DNA of 30,103 nt from Betaproteobacteria bacterium (GTDB taxonomy: Bacteria; Pseudomonadota; Gammaproteobacteria; Burkholderiales; Burkholderiaceae_E), in NCBI GenBank assembly GCA_009925965.1, contig RFPW01000004.1, forward strand, positions 1 through 30,103, given 5' to 3'. Every line of letters begins with the position of its first letter. Position 1 is the stretch's first letter. Positions 16,567-25,299 of this stretch are shown here, in pieces. The position numbers and the translations under genes were made by a program. A model generated the notes under the pieces. The model made no database searches. It saw only the letters and a list, made by a program, of their open reading frames with translations, and had not been told where the DNA came from.

Positions 16567-18480
16567 GTGATCCCGCAGTCATTCATTCAGGAATTGTTGG
16601 CCCGCGTTGACATTGTCGATGTCGTCGGTCGCCATGTGAAGTTGCGCAAGGGCGGCGCCAACTGGATGGGCTTGTGCCCTTTCCATGGTGAAAAATCACC
16701 TTCTTTTTCGGTCAGTCCAGTCAAACAGTTTTATCACTGCTTCGGTTGCGGCCAGCACGGAACCGCCATTGATTTTTTGATGGCGTTTTCAGGCTACGGT
16801 TTCGTCGACGCGGTCAAGGATCTGGCTCAAGACCTAGGGCTTAAAGTGCCTAACGAACAGGATGACCGGGACCCCAAGGCCGCGGCTGCCCGGGCACGCG
16901 CGCCCGATCTCATCGAGACGGTTGAGCGGGCGGCAAAATTTTATGGGGCTCGCCTGCGTGATGCGCCGCACGCGATCGAGTATCTCAAGCGCCGCGGGCT
17001 TTCCGGGCAAACCGCAGCGAGATTTAGGATCGGCTACGCCCCGGCTGGTTGGCAAGCTCTGGAGGCGGAATTTGGAGATTATGGGGACCCGAATCTGGTT
17101 GAGTCAGGATTGGTGATCTCGCCTGAAGCGGTGTCGGATCCCTCGCTAAGTGCAGCATCAGAACCGGCATCAGAACCGGCATCAGAGGCGCGGGCCGTTC
17201 GGCGCAAGCGTTACGATCGGTTCCGCGATCGAATCATGTTCCCGATCCGCAACACCCGCGGGCAGGTCATTGGTTTTGGCGGCCGCGTGATCGACCAGGG
17301 GGAGCCCAAGTACCTGAATAGTCCCGAGACGCCACTTTTCAGTAAGGGTCGAGAGCTCTACGGACTCTACGAAGCCCGCGACGCGTTGCGCCAGCTGAAC
17401 GCAGCTGTCGTGGTTGAGGGCTATATGGATGTGGTGATGCTGGCTCAGCACGGTATCGAGAACGTGGTGGCGACCCTCGGTACCGCAACGACGCCGGATC
17501 ATGTGCGTGTGTTGGCCCGTCAGGTGGATCGAATCACTTTTGCATTTGATGGTGATCGGGCTGGTCGAAAAGCGGCTTGGCGAGCACTTGAGGCGAGTCT
17601 TCCGCATGCAACTGATACGCGGCGGATCGAATTCTTGTTTTTACCTGCCACGCAAGATCCGGATAGTTTCGTGCGTGAAATGGGGGCCGAGGGTTGGGTC
17701 GCAGCGTTGGCCGAGGCGATGCCGCTGTCGGAGTTCTTGCTGCGCGAACTGTCCTCCCGCGTCAATTTAAGTCAGCCCGAGGGGCGTGCACAGCTTCAGT
17801 CACAGTCCCGCGAGTACATCTTGGCGCTTCCAGCGGCCGCGCTGCGTCAACAGTTAATTCGCCGGGTGGCGGATAGCGTTCAGGTCGGGGCGGAGGACCT
17901 TGAGCGCTTTTATGGGATCAGCGGACCGAGCGGACCTCGGTCAAGGCCGCCATTGCGCCGAGTCGCGCCGCAGCGGGCTACTGCCGTGCCAGCGGTCGAG
18001 CGCGTTTTTGGGTTGGCAGCCCGTCATCCGTCCCTTGCATTTGAGATTCCGCTGGACCCAAGCGACCTTACGCCGACGGTTGACCCAGGAGTCCGATGGG
18101 CCTACGCAGGGAGCGTCGCCGATTCGGCGTGCCTCACCCCAGCGGAACTGCCGGTCGAAGTTCAGTCCTGGTTGCGACGGCTGCGGACCTTGCCTGAGGG
18201 GGCCGCTCTCGCTTCGGTGCTTGCACTACTGAATGACTCGCCGGAACTGCTCACCCGCCTGAGCGCTCATGACGCATCTCCTTGGGCAAGCCTTTCGATT
18301 GATGAGGCCCGGCCTGAGTTCCATCGCTCGTTGGCTGAACTGGTTTTGGGGCGGCTTCAGGAAGAGATTGCCCAGTTGGTTGAAATCGGGCTTGCAGGTC
18401 CAGGGGATAGCGCGCGTTATCAGGGCCTACAGCGTCGAATGCTTGCCCTCAAGGCGGCCTACGGGCGCGTTCGACGCTAG
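16567..18480 (+). CDS. dnaG: DnaG, DNA primase
   Basis: 637 residues, longer than E. coli DnaG (581). The CHC2 zinc-binding domain is at the N-terminus with C37, H40, C58 and C61 (LCPFHGEKSPSFSV, HCFGCG). The TOPRIM core contains VVEGYMDVV and FAFDGDRAG, with its glutamate and aspartates. The C-terminal third (after about residue 445) is the helicase-binding part and is poorly conserved. DnaG makes RNA primers at the replication fork. GTG 16567 gives MIPQSFIQELLARVDIVDVV, the family opening. A 12-base repeat (17155-17187, ASEP) sits in a loop of the catalytic core before RYDRFRDRIMFPI. Confidence 0.96.
   Translation: MIPQSFIQELLARVDIVDVVGRHVKLRKGGANWMGLCPFHGEKSPSFSVSPVKQFYHCFGCGQHGTAIDFLMAFSGYGFVDAVKDLAQDLGLKVPNEQDDRDPKAAAARARAPDLIETVERAAKFYGARLRDAPHAIEYLKRRGLSGQTAARFRIGYAPAGWQALEAEFGDYGDPNLVESGLVISPEAVSDPSLSAASEPASEPASEARAVRRKRYDRFRDRIMFPIRNTRGQVIGFGGRVIDQGEPKYLNSPETPLFSKGRELYGLYEARDALRQLNAAVVVEGYMDVVMLAQHGIENVVATLGTATTPDHVRVLARQVDRITFAFDGDRAGRKAAWRALEASLPHATDTRRIEFLFLPATQDPDSFVREMGAEGWVAALAEAMPLSEFLLRELSSRVNLSQPEGRAQLQSQSREYILALPAAALRQQLIRRVADSVQVGAEDLERFYGISGPSGPRSRPPLRRVAPQRATAVPAVERVFGLAARHPSLAFEIPLDPSDLTPTVDPGVRWAYAGSVADSACLTPAELPVEVQSWLRRLRTLPEGAALASVLALLNDSPELLTRLSAHDASPWASLSIDEARPEFHRSLAELVLGRLQEEIAQLVEIGLAGPGDSARYQGLQRRMLALKAAYGRVRR
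17155..17187 (+). repeat. In-frame 12-base tandem repeat (ASEP) in dnaG
   Basis: The unit GCATCAGAACCG appears twice in full and a third time in part (9 bases, GCATCAGAG), encoding ASEPASEPASE. It lies in a variable linker ahead of the conserved RYDRFRDRI stretch. Confidence 0.85.
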
Positions 18481-18530
18481 GATATTGACAACGGCAACAA
18501 TGATCGCAGATCTCCGATGGTCATCCGCGT

Positions 18531-18536
18531 TATAAT
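18531..18536 (+). promoter_or_regulatory. Candidate rpoD promoter -10
   Basis: A perfect TATAAT lies 95 bases ahead of the rpoD start, in the 145-base gap after dnaG. No good -35 lies 16-18 bases upstream; a TTGACA at 18485-18490 is too far away (40-base spacing) to pair with it. Confidence 0.45.
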
Positions 18537-18625
18537 GTCAGGTTTCCCGCCGTGAGTTTGCCGTTCTGGTAAGTTTTGCGGCCATGATTCGATCAGCCCA
18601 TCCGGCGCTTTCCGACAGGAGCGAA

Positions 18626-21583
18626 ATGAAGACTGCCTCGAAGAATTTGGCCGATCAGGCCAATCCTGCGTCCACTGCGGCAAAACCCAAGCCCTCGGCA
18701 GCCAGTTCGGTAGTGAACGCGGCCACCAAACAGCCCGCGGGCGAGTCCAAAGGTGTAAAGGGTTCTAAAGTTGCCAAGGCGATCCCGGCGAAGGTCGCGC
18801 AAGTGGCTGCGACGCAAGCTTCCACTCCGGTCGCTAAGGTAGCTAAGGTAGCTAAGGTAGCTAAGGTCTCGGCCGAGACCAAGGTGACTAAGGTCGCCAA
18901 GGCTGCGTCGGCCCCGAAGTCTGTGCCTGCCGCTATATCGGCTACGGTCGTTAAAACTGACGCAGCAACCAAGGCGGCTGCGATTGCCAAGACGGCTAAG
19001 ACGGCCAAGACGGCTGCCGTCCCCAAGGCCGCCGCGTCGGCGAAGGTCGCTACTCCGGCAACTCAGTCGAAGGCGACGAAGCCAGCACCGGCCGCGAAGC
19101 CAGCACCGGCCGCGAAGCCAGCAACGGCCGCGAAGCCAGCAACGGCCGCGAAGCCAGCGCCAGCTTCGACCAAAAGCACTGGCAGATCGGCGCCAAGTGC
19201 TCCAGCCGTTAAGCTCGCTGGCGCGGAAACAACACAGATTATTGCGCGTGCTGAGCAGGGGTCCAAGAAGACCGCTGCGACTAAACAGCCAACTGCCAAG
19301 GCTGAAGCGGTTCAGGCTTCCGTTGCCAAATCGACCGCTGCCAAACCCGTCGTTGCGAAGGCTTCCAGCAAGAAGGCCGGCTCGAAAACGGTCGAAGTGG
19401 CCGAGTCACCTCAAGTTGAGCCAGTTACAAAGACTGCAGATACCGCTAAGGCGACTGGTGCCGGTAAAGGTTCGAAGCCTGTCAAGGCGGTGAAGGGCGG
19501 CAAGGCCGCGGTGGCTAAGAAAGCCGTCGATGACCCGGATTCGTCAGGTGACGATGAGTTGGCTGGCGAAGAATCCGCTTCAGGCGAAATCGGTGGATTC
19601 GAAGAAGAAGTGGATAGCGATTCCGTGACTGAGGAAATCGTTGAAGTCGTCGTCCCGAAAAAAGGCAAGAGCCGTAAGGCGAGCGAACGCGCGCTGATGA
19701 AGGAGGCGCTGGCATTGCCCGCAAGTACTCCGGAGGAGCAGGAGGCGCGTCGTAACAAGTTTAAGCAACTAATTCGCCTCGGCAAAGAGCGTGGGTTCTT
19801 GACCTACGCCGAGATCAACGATCATTTGCCGCAGGATCTGGTTGAAGCCGAACAGATCGATTCGATCATCGGCATCATCAACGACATGGGGATTGCGGTT
19901 TACGAGCAGGCGCCCGACGCCGAGACGTTGCTCATGAACGAGAATGTCCCGGTCGCATCGAGTGACGATGATGCCGAAGAGGAAGCCGAGGCCGCGTTAT
20001 CGACCGTTGACAGTGAATTCGGCCGTACGACAGATCCAGTCCGCATGTACATGCGCGAAATGGGCTCGGTTGAACTTCTGACTCGCGAAGGCGAGATCGA
20101 GATTGCCAAGCGAATCGAGGACGGTCTGCGGCAGATGGTCCTGGCGATCAGCGCGTGTCCAACGACGATCGAAGAAGTCCTCAATTACTCCAGCAAGATA
20201 GACGCGGGCACCTTGCGGATCGACGAGGTTGTCGACGGATTGGTGGACCCTAATGCCAAGGACGTGAGCTTCGCACCGCCACCTTCGCTGGAGGCCCTCG
20301 AAGAGGAGGAAGGCGATGCGGAGGTCGATCCCGCGGCGGCCAGCGGCAAGCAACTCGAGGAAATGAAAAAGGCGGCGGTTGAGAAGTTCGCATTGATCAC
20401 CGAGGGCTTCAGCGCCATGCGCGCGGCCAATGAAAAGCAGGGCTACAAGAGCGCTGCTTATCTCAAAGCCCAGGCAGCGATCCAGGAAGCGTTAATGACG
20501 ATCCGTTTTACGGCCAAGATCGTTGAAAAGCTTGCGGATACATTGCGGACTCAGGTCGAAGAGGTCCGGACGCTTGAGCGGGCGATTCTTAATATCAGTG
20601 TCGATAAGGTCGGCCTGCCACGTGATTTGTTTATTCGTCGATTCCCCGGCAACGAGACCAATCTGCGCTGGAGCGAAAAGTTGGTGCTCGAGGTCACCGA
20701 ACAGGGCGCTCCGTACGTTGGAATTCTGCGCCGTAATATCCCGGCGATTCAGGACTTACAGCAGAAGCTAATCGACCTCCAGGCCAGGGTCATGTTGCCA
20801 TTGCCCGATCTCAAAGAGATCAACAAGCAAATGGCGATGGGCGAGGCCAAGGCACGTAAGGCCAAGCGCGAAATGACAGAGGCCAATTTGCGCCTCGTGA
20901 TTTCGATCGCCAAGAAGTACACCAACCGGGGACTGCAGTTTTTGGATCTGATCCAGGAAGGCAATATCGGTTTGATGAAGGCGGTCGATAAGTTTGAATA
21001 TCGGCGCGGATATAAGTTTTCGACCTATGCCACTTGGTGGATCCGACAGGCTATTACGCGTTCCATCGCTGACCAAGCTCGTACGATCCGAATTCCGGTG
21101 CATATGATCGAAACGATCAACAAAATGAACCGGATTTCACGCCAGATCCTGCAGGAAACCGGGATCGAGCCGGATCCCGCGACGCTTGCGATCAAGATGG
21201 AGATGCCGGAAGAAAAAATTCGCAAGATCCTCAAGATCGCCAAAGAGCCGATTTCGATGGAAACGCCGATCGGTGATGATGACGATTCGCACCTTGGCGA
21301 CTTCATTGAGGACACCGCGACCCTTGCTCCGGCCGATGCTGCGTTGCACGCGTCCATGCACAACGTGGTCAAGGAAGTGCTGGATTCGCTGACGCCGCGC
21401 GAGGCCAAGGTTCTGCGGATGCGCTTCGGGATCGAAATGAGCACCGATCACACGCTTGAAGAGGTCGGTAAGCAATTTGATGTGACACGCGAGCGGATTC
21501 GCCAGATTGAGGCCAAAGCGTTGCGTAAATTGCGCCATCCAAGTCGGGCCGACAAGCTCAAGAGCTTCCTCGAGGGTCAGTGA
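18626..21583 (+). CDS. rpoD: RpoD, primary sigma factor with a very long Lys/Ala-rich N-terminal tail
   Basis: 985 residues against 613 in E. coli. ATG 18626 is chosen because AGGAG stands five bases upstream; an ATG at 18584 in the same frame lacks such a site. Residues 1 to about 300 are almost entirely Lys, Ala, Val, Thr, Pro and Ser, with tandem AKV, AKT and KPAPAA repeats. Residues about 302-340 are acidic. Region 1.1 begins near 352 (RALMKEALALP). DPVRMYMREMGSVELLTREGE marks region 1.2 (given in family form). The insert between 1.2 and 2 includes an acidic EEEEGDAEVD. Region 2 lies at about 750-830 (DLIQEGNIGLMKAVDKFEY, TYATWWIRQAI), then region 3, and the region 4 helix-turn-helix at about 941-985 (TLEEVGKQFDVTRERIRQI). 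The sigma core is complete. Burkholderiales RpoD proteins often carry basic N-terminal extensions, but this one seems extreme. Confidence 0.96.
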   Translation: MKTASKNLADQANPASTAAKPKPSAASSVVNAATKQPAGESKGVKGSKVAKAIPAKVAQVAATQASTPVAKVAKVAKVAKVSAETKVTKVAKAASAPKSVPAAISATVVKTDAATKAAAIAKTAKTAKTAAVPKAAASAKVATPATQSKATKPAPAAKPAPAAKPATAAKPATAAKPAPASTKSTGRSAPSAPAVKLAGAETTQIIARAEQGSKKTAATKQPTAKAEAVQASVAKSTAAKPVVAKASSKKAGSKTVEVAESPQVEPVTKTADTAKATGAGKGSKPVKAVKGGKAAVAKKAVDDPDSSGDDELAGEESASGEIGGFEEEVDSDSVTEEIVEVVVPKKGKSRKASERALMKEALALPASTPEEQEARRNKFKQLIRLGKERGFLTYAEINDHLPQDLVEAEQIDSIIGIINDMGIAVYEQAPDAETLLMNENVPVASSDDDAEEEAEAALSTVDSEFGRTTDPVRMYMREMGSVELLTREGEIEIAKRIEDGLRQMVLAISACPTTIEEVLNYSSKIDAGTLRIDEVVDGLVDPNAKDVSFAPPPSLEALEEEEGDAEVDPAAASGKQLEEMKKAAVEKFALITEGFSAMRAANEKQGYKSAAYLKAQAAIQEALMTIRFTAKIVEKLADTLRTQVEEVRTLERAILNISVDKVGLPRDLFIRRFPGNETNLRWSEKLVLEVTEQGAPYVGILRRNIPAIQDLQQKLIDLQARVMLPLPDLKEINKQMAMGEAKARKAKREMTEANLRLVISIAKKYTNRGLQFLDLIQEGNIGLMKAVDKFEYRRGYKFSTYATWWIRQAITRSIADQARTIRIPVHMIETINKMNRISRQILQETGIEPDPATLAIKMEMPEEKIRKILKIAKEPISMETPIGDDDDSHLGDFIEDTATLAPADAALHASMHNVVKEVLDSLTPREAKVLRMRFGIEMSTDHTLEEVGKQFDVTRERIRQIEAKALRKLRHPSRADKLKSFLEGQ
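18833..18868 (+). repeat. 9-base tandem repeat (AKV x4) in the rpoD tail
   Basis: GCTAAGGTA is repeated four times with only the last base of the final unit changed, encoding AKVAKVAKVAKV. The near identity at the DNA level points to recent expansion. A related KTA run lies at about 18988-19015. Confidence 0.9.
19079..19159 (+). repeat. 18-base tandem repeat (KPAPAA/KPATAA) in the rpoD tail
   Basis: Four full 18-base units (starting at 19079, 19097, 19115 and 19133) and one partial unit encode KPAPAA twice, KPATAA twice and KPAPA. The two versions differ by one base (CCG or ACG). The composition resembles the C-terminal tails of bacterial histone-H1-like proteins such as AlgP. Confidence 0.9.
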
Positions 21584-21599
21584 CCGAACCGGTTTTCCA

Positions 21600-21676
21600 G
21601 GGCCTATAGCTCAGTTGGTTAGAGCAGAGGACTCATAATCCTTTGGTCCCAGGTTCAAGTCCTGGTGGGCCCACCA
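21600..21676 (+). tRNA. tRNA with CAU anticodon, probably tRNA-Ile2 (lysidine-modified)
   Basis: A complete 77-base cloverleaf with encoded CCA. Acceptor stem GGGCCTA pairs with TGGGCCC; the D stem is GCTC/GAGC; the anticodon stem GAGGA/TCCTT encloses CTCATAA (anticodon 21634-21636); the T stem is CCAGG/CCTGG with TTCAAGT. CAU can be Met or, after lysidine modification by TilS, Ile(AUA). Base pairs 4-69 and 5-68 are both C-G, which are TilS-positive features of E. coli tRNA-Ile2, whereas elongator tRNA-Met has U-A and A-U there. It is not an initiator, since position 1-72 is a normal pair. It lies 16 bases after rpoD. Confidence 0.92.
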
Positions 21677-21681
21677 ACATG

Positions 21682-21714
21682 AAGATGGACTGCAGTGATG
21701 TAGTCCATTTTCTT
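21682..21714 (+). terminator. Rho-independent terminator after the tRNA
   Basis: Twelve bases (21682-21693) pair with 21700-21711 around a 6-base loop AGTGAT, with two G-U pairs, and TTTTCTT follows within and after the stem. It begins six bases past the tRNA CCA and would end the rpoD-tRNA transcript. Confidence 0.7.
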
Positions 21715-21761
21715 ATCACGCGTTGTGACTTCCTTCAACTCGCATTTACCTCGACGTTCGC

Positions 21762-22931
21762 TTGAAGATTGCGGTTCTGAGTCGGAATTTCTCTGCATCG
21801 GCTGGCGGGGCTGAGCGATATGCAATGGCGCTCGTGGAGGGACTGGCTCAGAGTCACGAAATCCATGTCTTCTCGCAGTTCTGTGACCATCAAGACCCTC
21901 GAGTAATTTACCGAGCGGTACCTCGGTTCCTGGTTCGCCCACGCTGGACCAATCAGTTATTTTTCGCGGCCTACACGTGGTGGGCGACTCGGCGCGGGTT
22001 CGATATCGTTCATTCGCATGAGAACACTTGGCATGGGACGATTCAGACCGTTCATGTGCTGCCAGTCTGGTTTAACTACTTTTCTGACCGCCGAGATCCG
22101 GGACGCGGTGCCTTATTGCCGAAGGCCATTCGCAACGCACTGCGCTGGACTCAGGTTTGTACGAGTCCGCGTCTTTTGACGTATCTCGGTCTCGAGCACC
22201 TCAGGTTCCGTTCCCAATCTGGGCGGTTTATTGTTTGCGTTTCTCAGACTCTTCGGCAGGTTATGGCCGAAACATTTCCGGCAGGTAAGGGCTCCCTGCG
22301 GGTCATTGCTCCAGGTTTGTCTGCAGTCGCTGGCCGTTGTTCGCCCACGGAGCGAACCGACGCAAGGATCAAGCTAGAGTTGCCAATCGAGGGGCGATGT
22401 CTGCTCTTCGTAGGCAAGCAATTTCGAAAGAAGGGGCTACCTGCTTTGCTGGAGGCCTTGCAAGACATTGGCGATGATGTTTTTCTTCTTGCGATTGTTG
22501 CCGAGGAACTCGTGAGCGAGGCTCTTGAGTTGGTTGGCAAGCATCAGTTGGGCGCGCGGGTCAGGGTGCGCGGTACCGTCTCTATGATGGAGTTAGCCTA
22601 CCGCGCCGCCGATTGCCTGGTGCATCCTACGCTCGAAGATACTTACGCGATGGTTGTTCTTGAGGCCATGTCATATGGTCTGCCGGTGATCGTCAGTGCT
22701 GCTGAATTTTGCGGTATTTCTGCTGAATTAAATGATGGTGAAAATGCGTTGATTTTGAATGATCCAAAATCTCGAAATGAACTGCGAATCGCGGTCGATC
22801 GAGTGTTCAACGATGTTGGCCTGAGCGAACGCTTGAGTGCCGGCGGGATTGATTTTGCTCGGGGCCGCGCGTGGTCTGAGGTCGTTATTTCTTATGAAAT
22901 TGTTTTTCGGGATTCGGTTGCGGCAGGCTAA
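21762..22931 (+). CDS. Glycosyltransferase family 4 protein
   Basis: 389 residues. A TTG start at 21762 gives MKIAVLSRNFSASAGGAERY, a typical GT-B opening with the glycine-rich loop; the first in-frame ATG would remove that loop. The C-terminal nucleotide-sugar domain has LLFVGKQFRKKGLPALLEAL and, near residue 287, HPTLEDTYAMVVLEAMSYG, which contains the E-x7-E motif of retaining family 4 enzymes. The fold and the SAGGAER motif resemble lipopolysaccharide-core glucosyltransferases (WaaG-like), but acceptor and sugar cannot be named. Parts of the 3' half (about 22690-22800) are clearly AT-richer than the neighbours. The stop and the deacetylase start overlap (TAATG), so the two genes form a pair. 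Confidence 0.88.
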   Translation: MKIAVLSRNFSASAGGAERYAMALVEGLAQSHEIHVFSQFCDHQDPRVIYRAVPRFLVRPRWTNQLFFAAYTWWATRRGFDIVHSHENTWHGTIQTVHVLPVWFNYFSDRRDPGRGALLPKAIRNALRWTQVCTSPRLLTYLGLEHLRFRSQSGRFIVCVSQTLRQVMAETFPAGKGSLRVIAPGLSAVAGRCSPTERTDARIKLELPIEGRCLLFVGKQFRKKGLPALLEALQDIGDDVFLLAIVAEELVSEALELVGKHQLGARVRVRGTVSMMELAYRAADCLVHPTLEDTYAMVVLEAMSYGLPVIVSAAEFCGISAELNDGENALILNDPKSRNELRIAVDRVFNDVGLSERLSAGGIDFARGRAWSEVVISYEIVFRDSVAAG

Positions 22932-23692
22932 TGCCCCGCTATGACAGAGCGCACGCGATGGCAATCCCTATCCTGATGTATCACCAAATCGCCCAGCCTG
23001 GTCCGCGGGGTACCCCCCTGAGGGGATTGACGGTGTCTCCGCGGGTGTTCGCGCAGCACATGAAGGTGTTGCGACTCCTGGGTTATCGCGGGCTGTCAAT
23101 GGGCGCTCTGACACCCTATCTCACTGGTGAGAGATCGGGGCGCGTAGTTGGCATTACTTTTGATGATGGTTATCTCAATAATTTACAGAATGCCCTCCCG
23201 ATTCTTCAGCGTCAGGGGTTCAGTTCGACGTGTTACGTCGTCTCCGGAGAAATAGGCAGCACAAACCGCTGGGACGCGGACCTGGGCATCGCGCAGGTGC
23301 CGTTGATGGACCATTCGGCGCTTCAGGCCTGGATTGAAGGGGGGCAGGAAGTGGGGTCGCACACACGCAGTCACGCCAATCTCACGCAGGTTAACCCGCA
23401 ACAACTCGAAGCCGAGATTTGTGGTTCGCGACAGGAGTTGGAGTCTCTACTGACGCAAGAGGGGGGTGTGCAGCACTTCTGTTACCCCTATGGGAGTTTG
23501 GACGGTGCGGCCCTCGCGATGGTGGCCCGGGCCGGTTATCGAACCGCTACAACGACAGCACGCGGCCGGGTCGATCCGGGTCGTCAACCAAATCCATTGG
23601 CGTTGCCTCGCGTCCGAGTTAACCGGACCACAACGTTTTTGCACCTTGCGCTGAAGTGTCTTACCAATTACGAAGATCGATCAGCGGCTTGA
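22931..23692 (+). CDS. Polysaccharide deacetylase family protein (NodB domain)
   Basis: 253 residues. ATG 22931 overlaps the preceding stop by one base; ATG 22958 (MAIPILMYHQIA) is another possible start. The NodB motifs are present: ITFDDGYLNN near residue 74 with the catalytic and metal-binding aspartates, and GSHTRSHANLTQ near 142 with the two zinc histidines. FCYPYGSLDGAAL and the late LPRVRVNR are also family-like. Such enzymes remove N- or O-acetyl groups from cell-surface sugars. No signal peptide is visible, so it may work in the cytoplasm or be membrane-associated. Pairing with a glycosyltransferase suggests one surface-polysaccharide pathway. Its 3' end faces the sthA gene with 12 bases between. 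Confidence 0.9.
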   Translation: MPRYDRAHAMAIPILMYHQIAQPGPRGTPLRGLTVSPRVFAQHMKVLRLLGYRGLSMGALTPYLTGERSGRVVGITFDDGYLNNLQNALPILQRQGFSSTCYVVSGEIGSTNRWDADLGIAQVPLMDHSALQAWIEGGQEVGSHTRSHANLTQVNPQQLEAEICGSRQELESLLTQEGGVQHFCYPYGSLDGAALAMVARAGYRTATTTARGRVDPGRQPNPLALPRVRVNRTTTFLHLALKCLTNYEDRSAA

Positions 23693-23704
23693 ACCGTCCG
23701 CCCC

Positions 23705-25097
23705 TCAAAATCTCATTCGATTGATGCCGTCGAGCGCCGCATTTTTGTAACACTCGGCGAGGGTCGGATAGTTGAACACGGCGTCGGCCAGGTAATCGAT
23801 CGTGCCGCCGAGTGCCATCACCGCCTGCCCGATATGGATTAACTCGGTCGCGCCTTCGCCCAGAATGTGGACCCCGAGAATCTTCCGGGTGTCGGGCTGG
23901 AAGATCAGCTTCAGCATGCCGGTTTGGTCACCGATGATTTGACCTCGAGCGATTTCTCGAAAGTTCGCTTTGCCAATCTCGTATGGAGTGCCGGCCGCGG
24001 TCAGTTCGTCTTCGTTGCTCCCGATCGTGGAAATTTCCGGGACGGTGTAGATGCCGTAGGGGAAGAGCCCGATACCGTGCTCCTCATCGTCACGCTCGCC
24101 GAACGCGTGTCGGGCGGCTGCACGACCTTGTTCGAGCGATGTGGAGGCAAGCGACGGATAGCCAATTACGTCGCCAACCGCGTAAATGGTCGGGACGCTG
24201 GTTTGAAAATGCTGATTCACCTGGATGCGTCCGCGGTTATCCAGCGCGATTTCAGCCTGTTCGAGCTTTAGATCGGCCGTCGCACCGGTTCGTCCAATGG
24301 CGTAGAGCGCGGTCTCCGCGTGAAGCGTTTTACCGCTCTTCAAGGTCACTTCGACGGGTGCCCGCGCGCCCTCAACGACATCGACTCGTGCGACTTCTTC
24401 ACCCAGGCGCATCGTCACCCGGTTTTGCTGTGCGATGTAGGTTAGCGCGGCGGAAATTTCATGATCGAGAAAGGGCAGCAGGGTCGGGCGTTTGTCGACG
24501 ATGGTGACCCGAACACCGAGCGCTGCGAACATGGTTGCGTATTCGACGCCGATCACCCCGGCGCCAATGACGATCATTGAACTCGGAATTGTTTTGAGTT
24601 GAAGAATGTCGTCACTCACCATAATCCGCTGACCGTCAAATGTAATGTGCGGGTCGCGTGTTGCGTTCGTGCCACAGGCAATCACGATATGACTCGTCTG
24701 AATGATGCGTTCATCGCCGCTCCCATCGTCGAGGGCGATGTGATGTGCGTCGACAAACGAGGCTGTGGCCTCGATAAGCTCAATTCGATTGCGGGCAAGC
24801 TGATTTCGGATGACGTCGATCTCGCTGCGAATCACGTGTTCGACGCGAAACAAAAGATCCTCGATCTGAATATCGTGCTTGACGGTGTAAGAACTCCCGT
24901 AAATCCCGCGTTCACGGAAGCCAGAGAGGTGCAAGACCGCCTCGCGGAAGGTTTTCGATGGAATCGTGCCGGTGTTGACGCAGACGCCCCCAACGACGCG
25001 GCGGCGTTCAATCACCGCCACGCGTTTGCCTAATTTTGCTGCTTGTATTGCAGCGCGCTGCCCTGAGGGCAATCACAACGAGGTCGTGTTTCATCAT
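23705..25097 (-). pseudogene. sthA: sthA-like soluble pyridine nucleotide transhydrogenase, frameshifted near its start
   Basis: The main frame from about 25072 to 23705 is SthA: GGVCVNTGTIPSKTFREAV (a C-x4-T in place of the disulfide of lipoamide dehydrogenases), NADP-site IGAGVIGVEYATM, late FAD motif YAVGDVIGYPSLASTSLEQG (part) and the dimer-domain end. It should transfer hydride between NADPH and NAD. The natural start lies in another frame: ATG 25097 reads MMKHDLVVIA and then runs off. Between the end of VVI and the PSGQRAAIQAAKLGK part only one base stands where family members have three codons (usually G-x-G), so eight bases appear deleted, destroying the FAD-binding GxGxxG and the frame. 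A TTG at 25072 would give a protein without the first strand and most of the glycine loop, probably inactive. A sequencing or assembly error is the alternative. Confidence 0.8.
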
Positions 25098-25214
25098 TAA
25101 TGTCGCTTCTTCTTGTTTCCGGTTAAGTCTCCAGAATGCTCTAGTGACTCGTCAGCGCCGTCAACCTGCACTCGGAACAACACTCCTGATACGTACGAGC
25201 GCGCGCGTCAAGCG

Positions 25215-25220
25215 TACAAT
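25215..25220 (+). promoter_or_regulatory. Possible rhlE promoter -10 in the divergent sthA-rhlE gap
   Basis: The 202-base gap 25098-25299 separates the divergent genes. TACAAT at 25215-25220 is a fair -10 toward rhlE, 80 bases before its start; no clear -35 is seen. I recognise nothing else in the gap. Confidence 0.3.
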
Positions 25221-25299
25221 CCCTGAGTGGTAGATTCGCAGCTTGGCTGCATGCCCCGCTTTGCAGGCCCAGCGCGTCCGGTCTGCCCACCGTTCAACG

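Noticed and set aside
18485..18490. TTGACA as -35 of rpoD
   Set aside because: The TATAAT at 18531 is 40 bases away, and no -10 lies at 16-18 bases from the TTGACA.
18584..18625. Earlier ATG for rpoD
   Set aside because: No ribosome-binding site precedes it, while AGGAG stands five bases before ATG 18626. The difference is only 14 residues.
21600..23692. Classic integrative element at the tRNA
   Set aside because: No integrase gene and no second copy of the tRNA 3' end were seen downstream.
25070..25072. TTG at 25070-25072 as the true start of an intact SthA
   Set aside because: It would remove the first strand and the first glycines of the FAD-binding loop, while a good N-terminus (MMKHDLVVI) lies just upstream in another frame.
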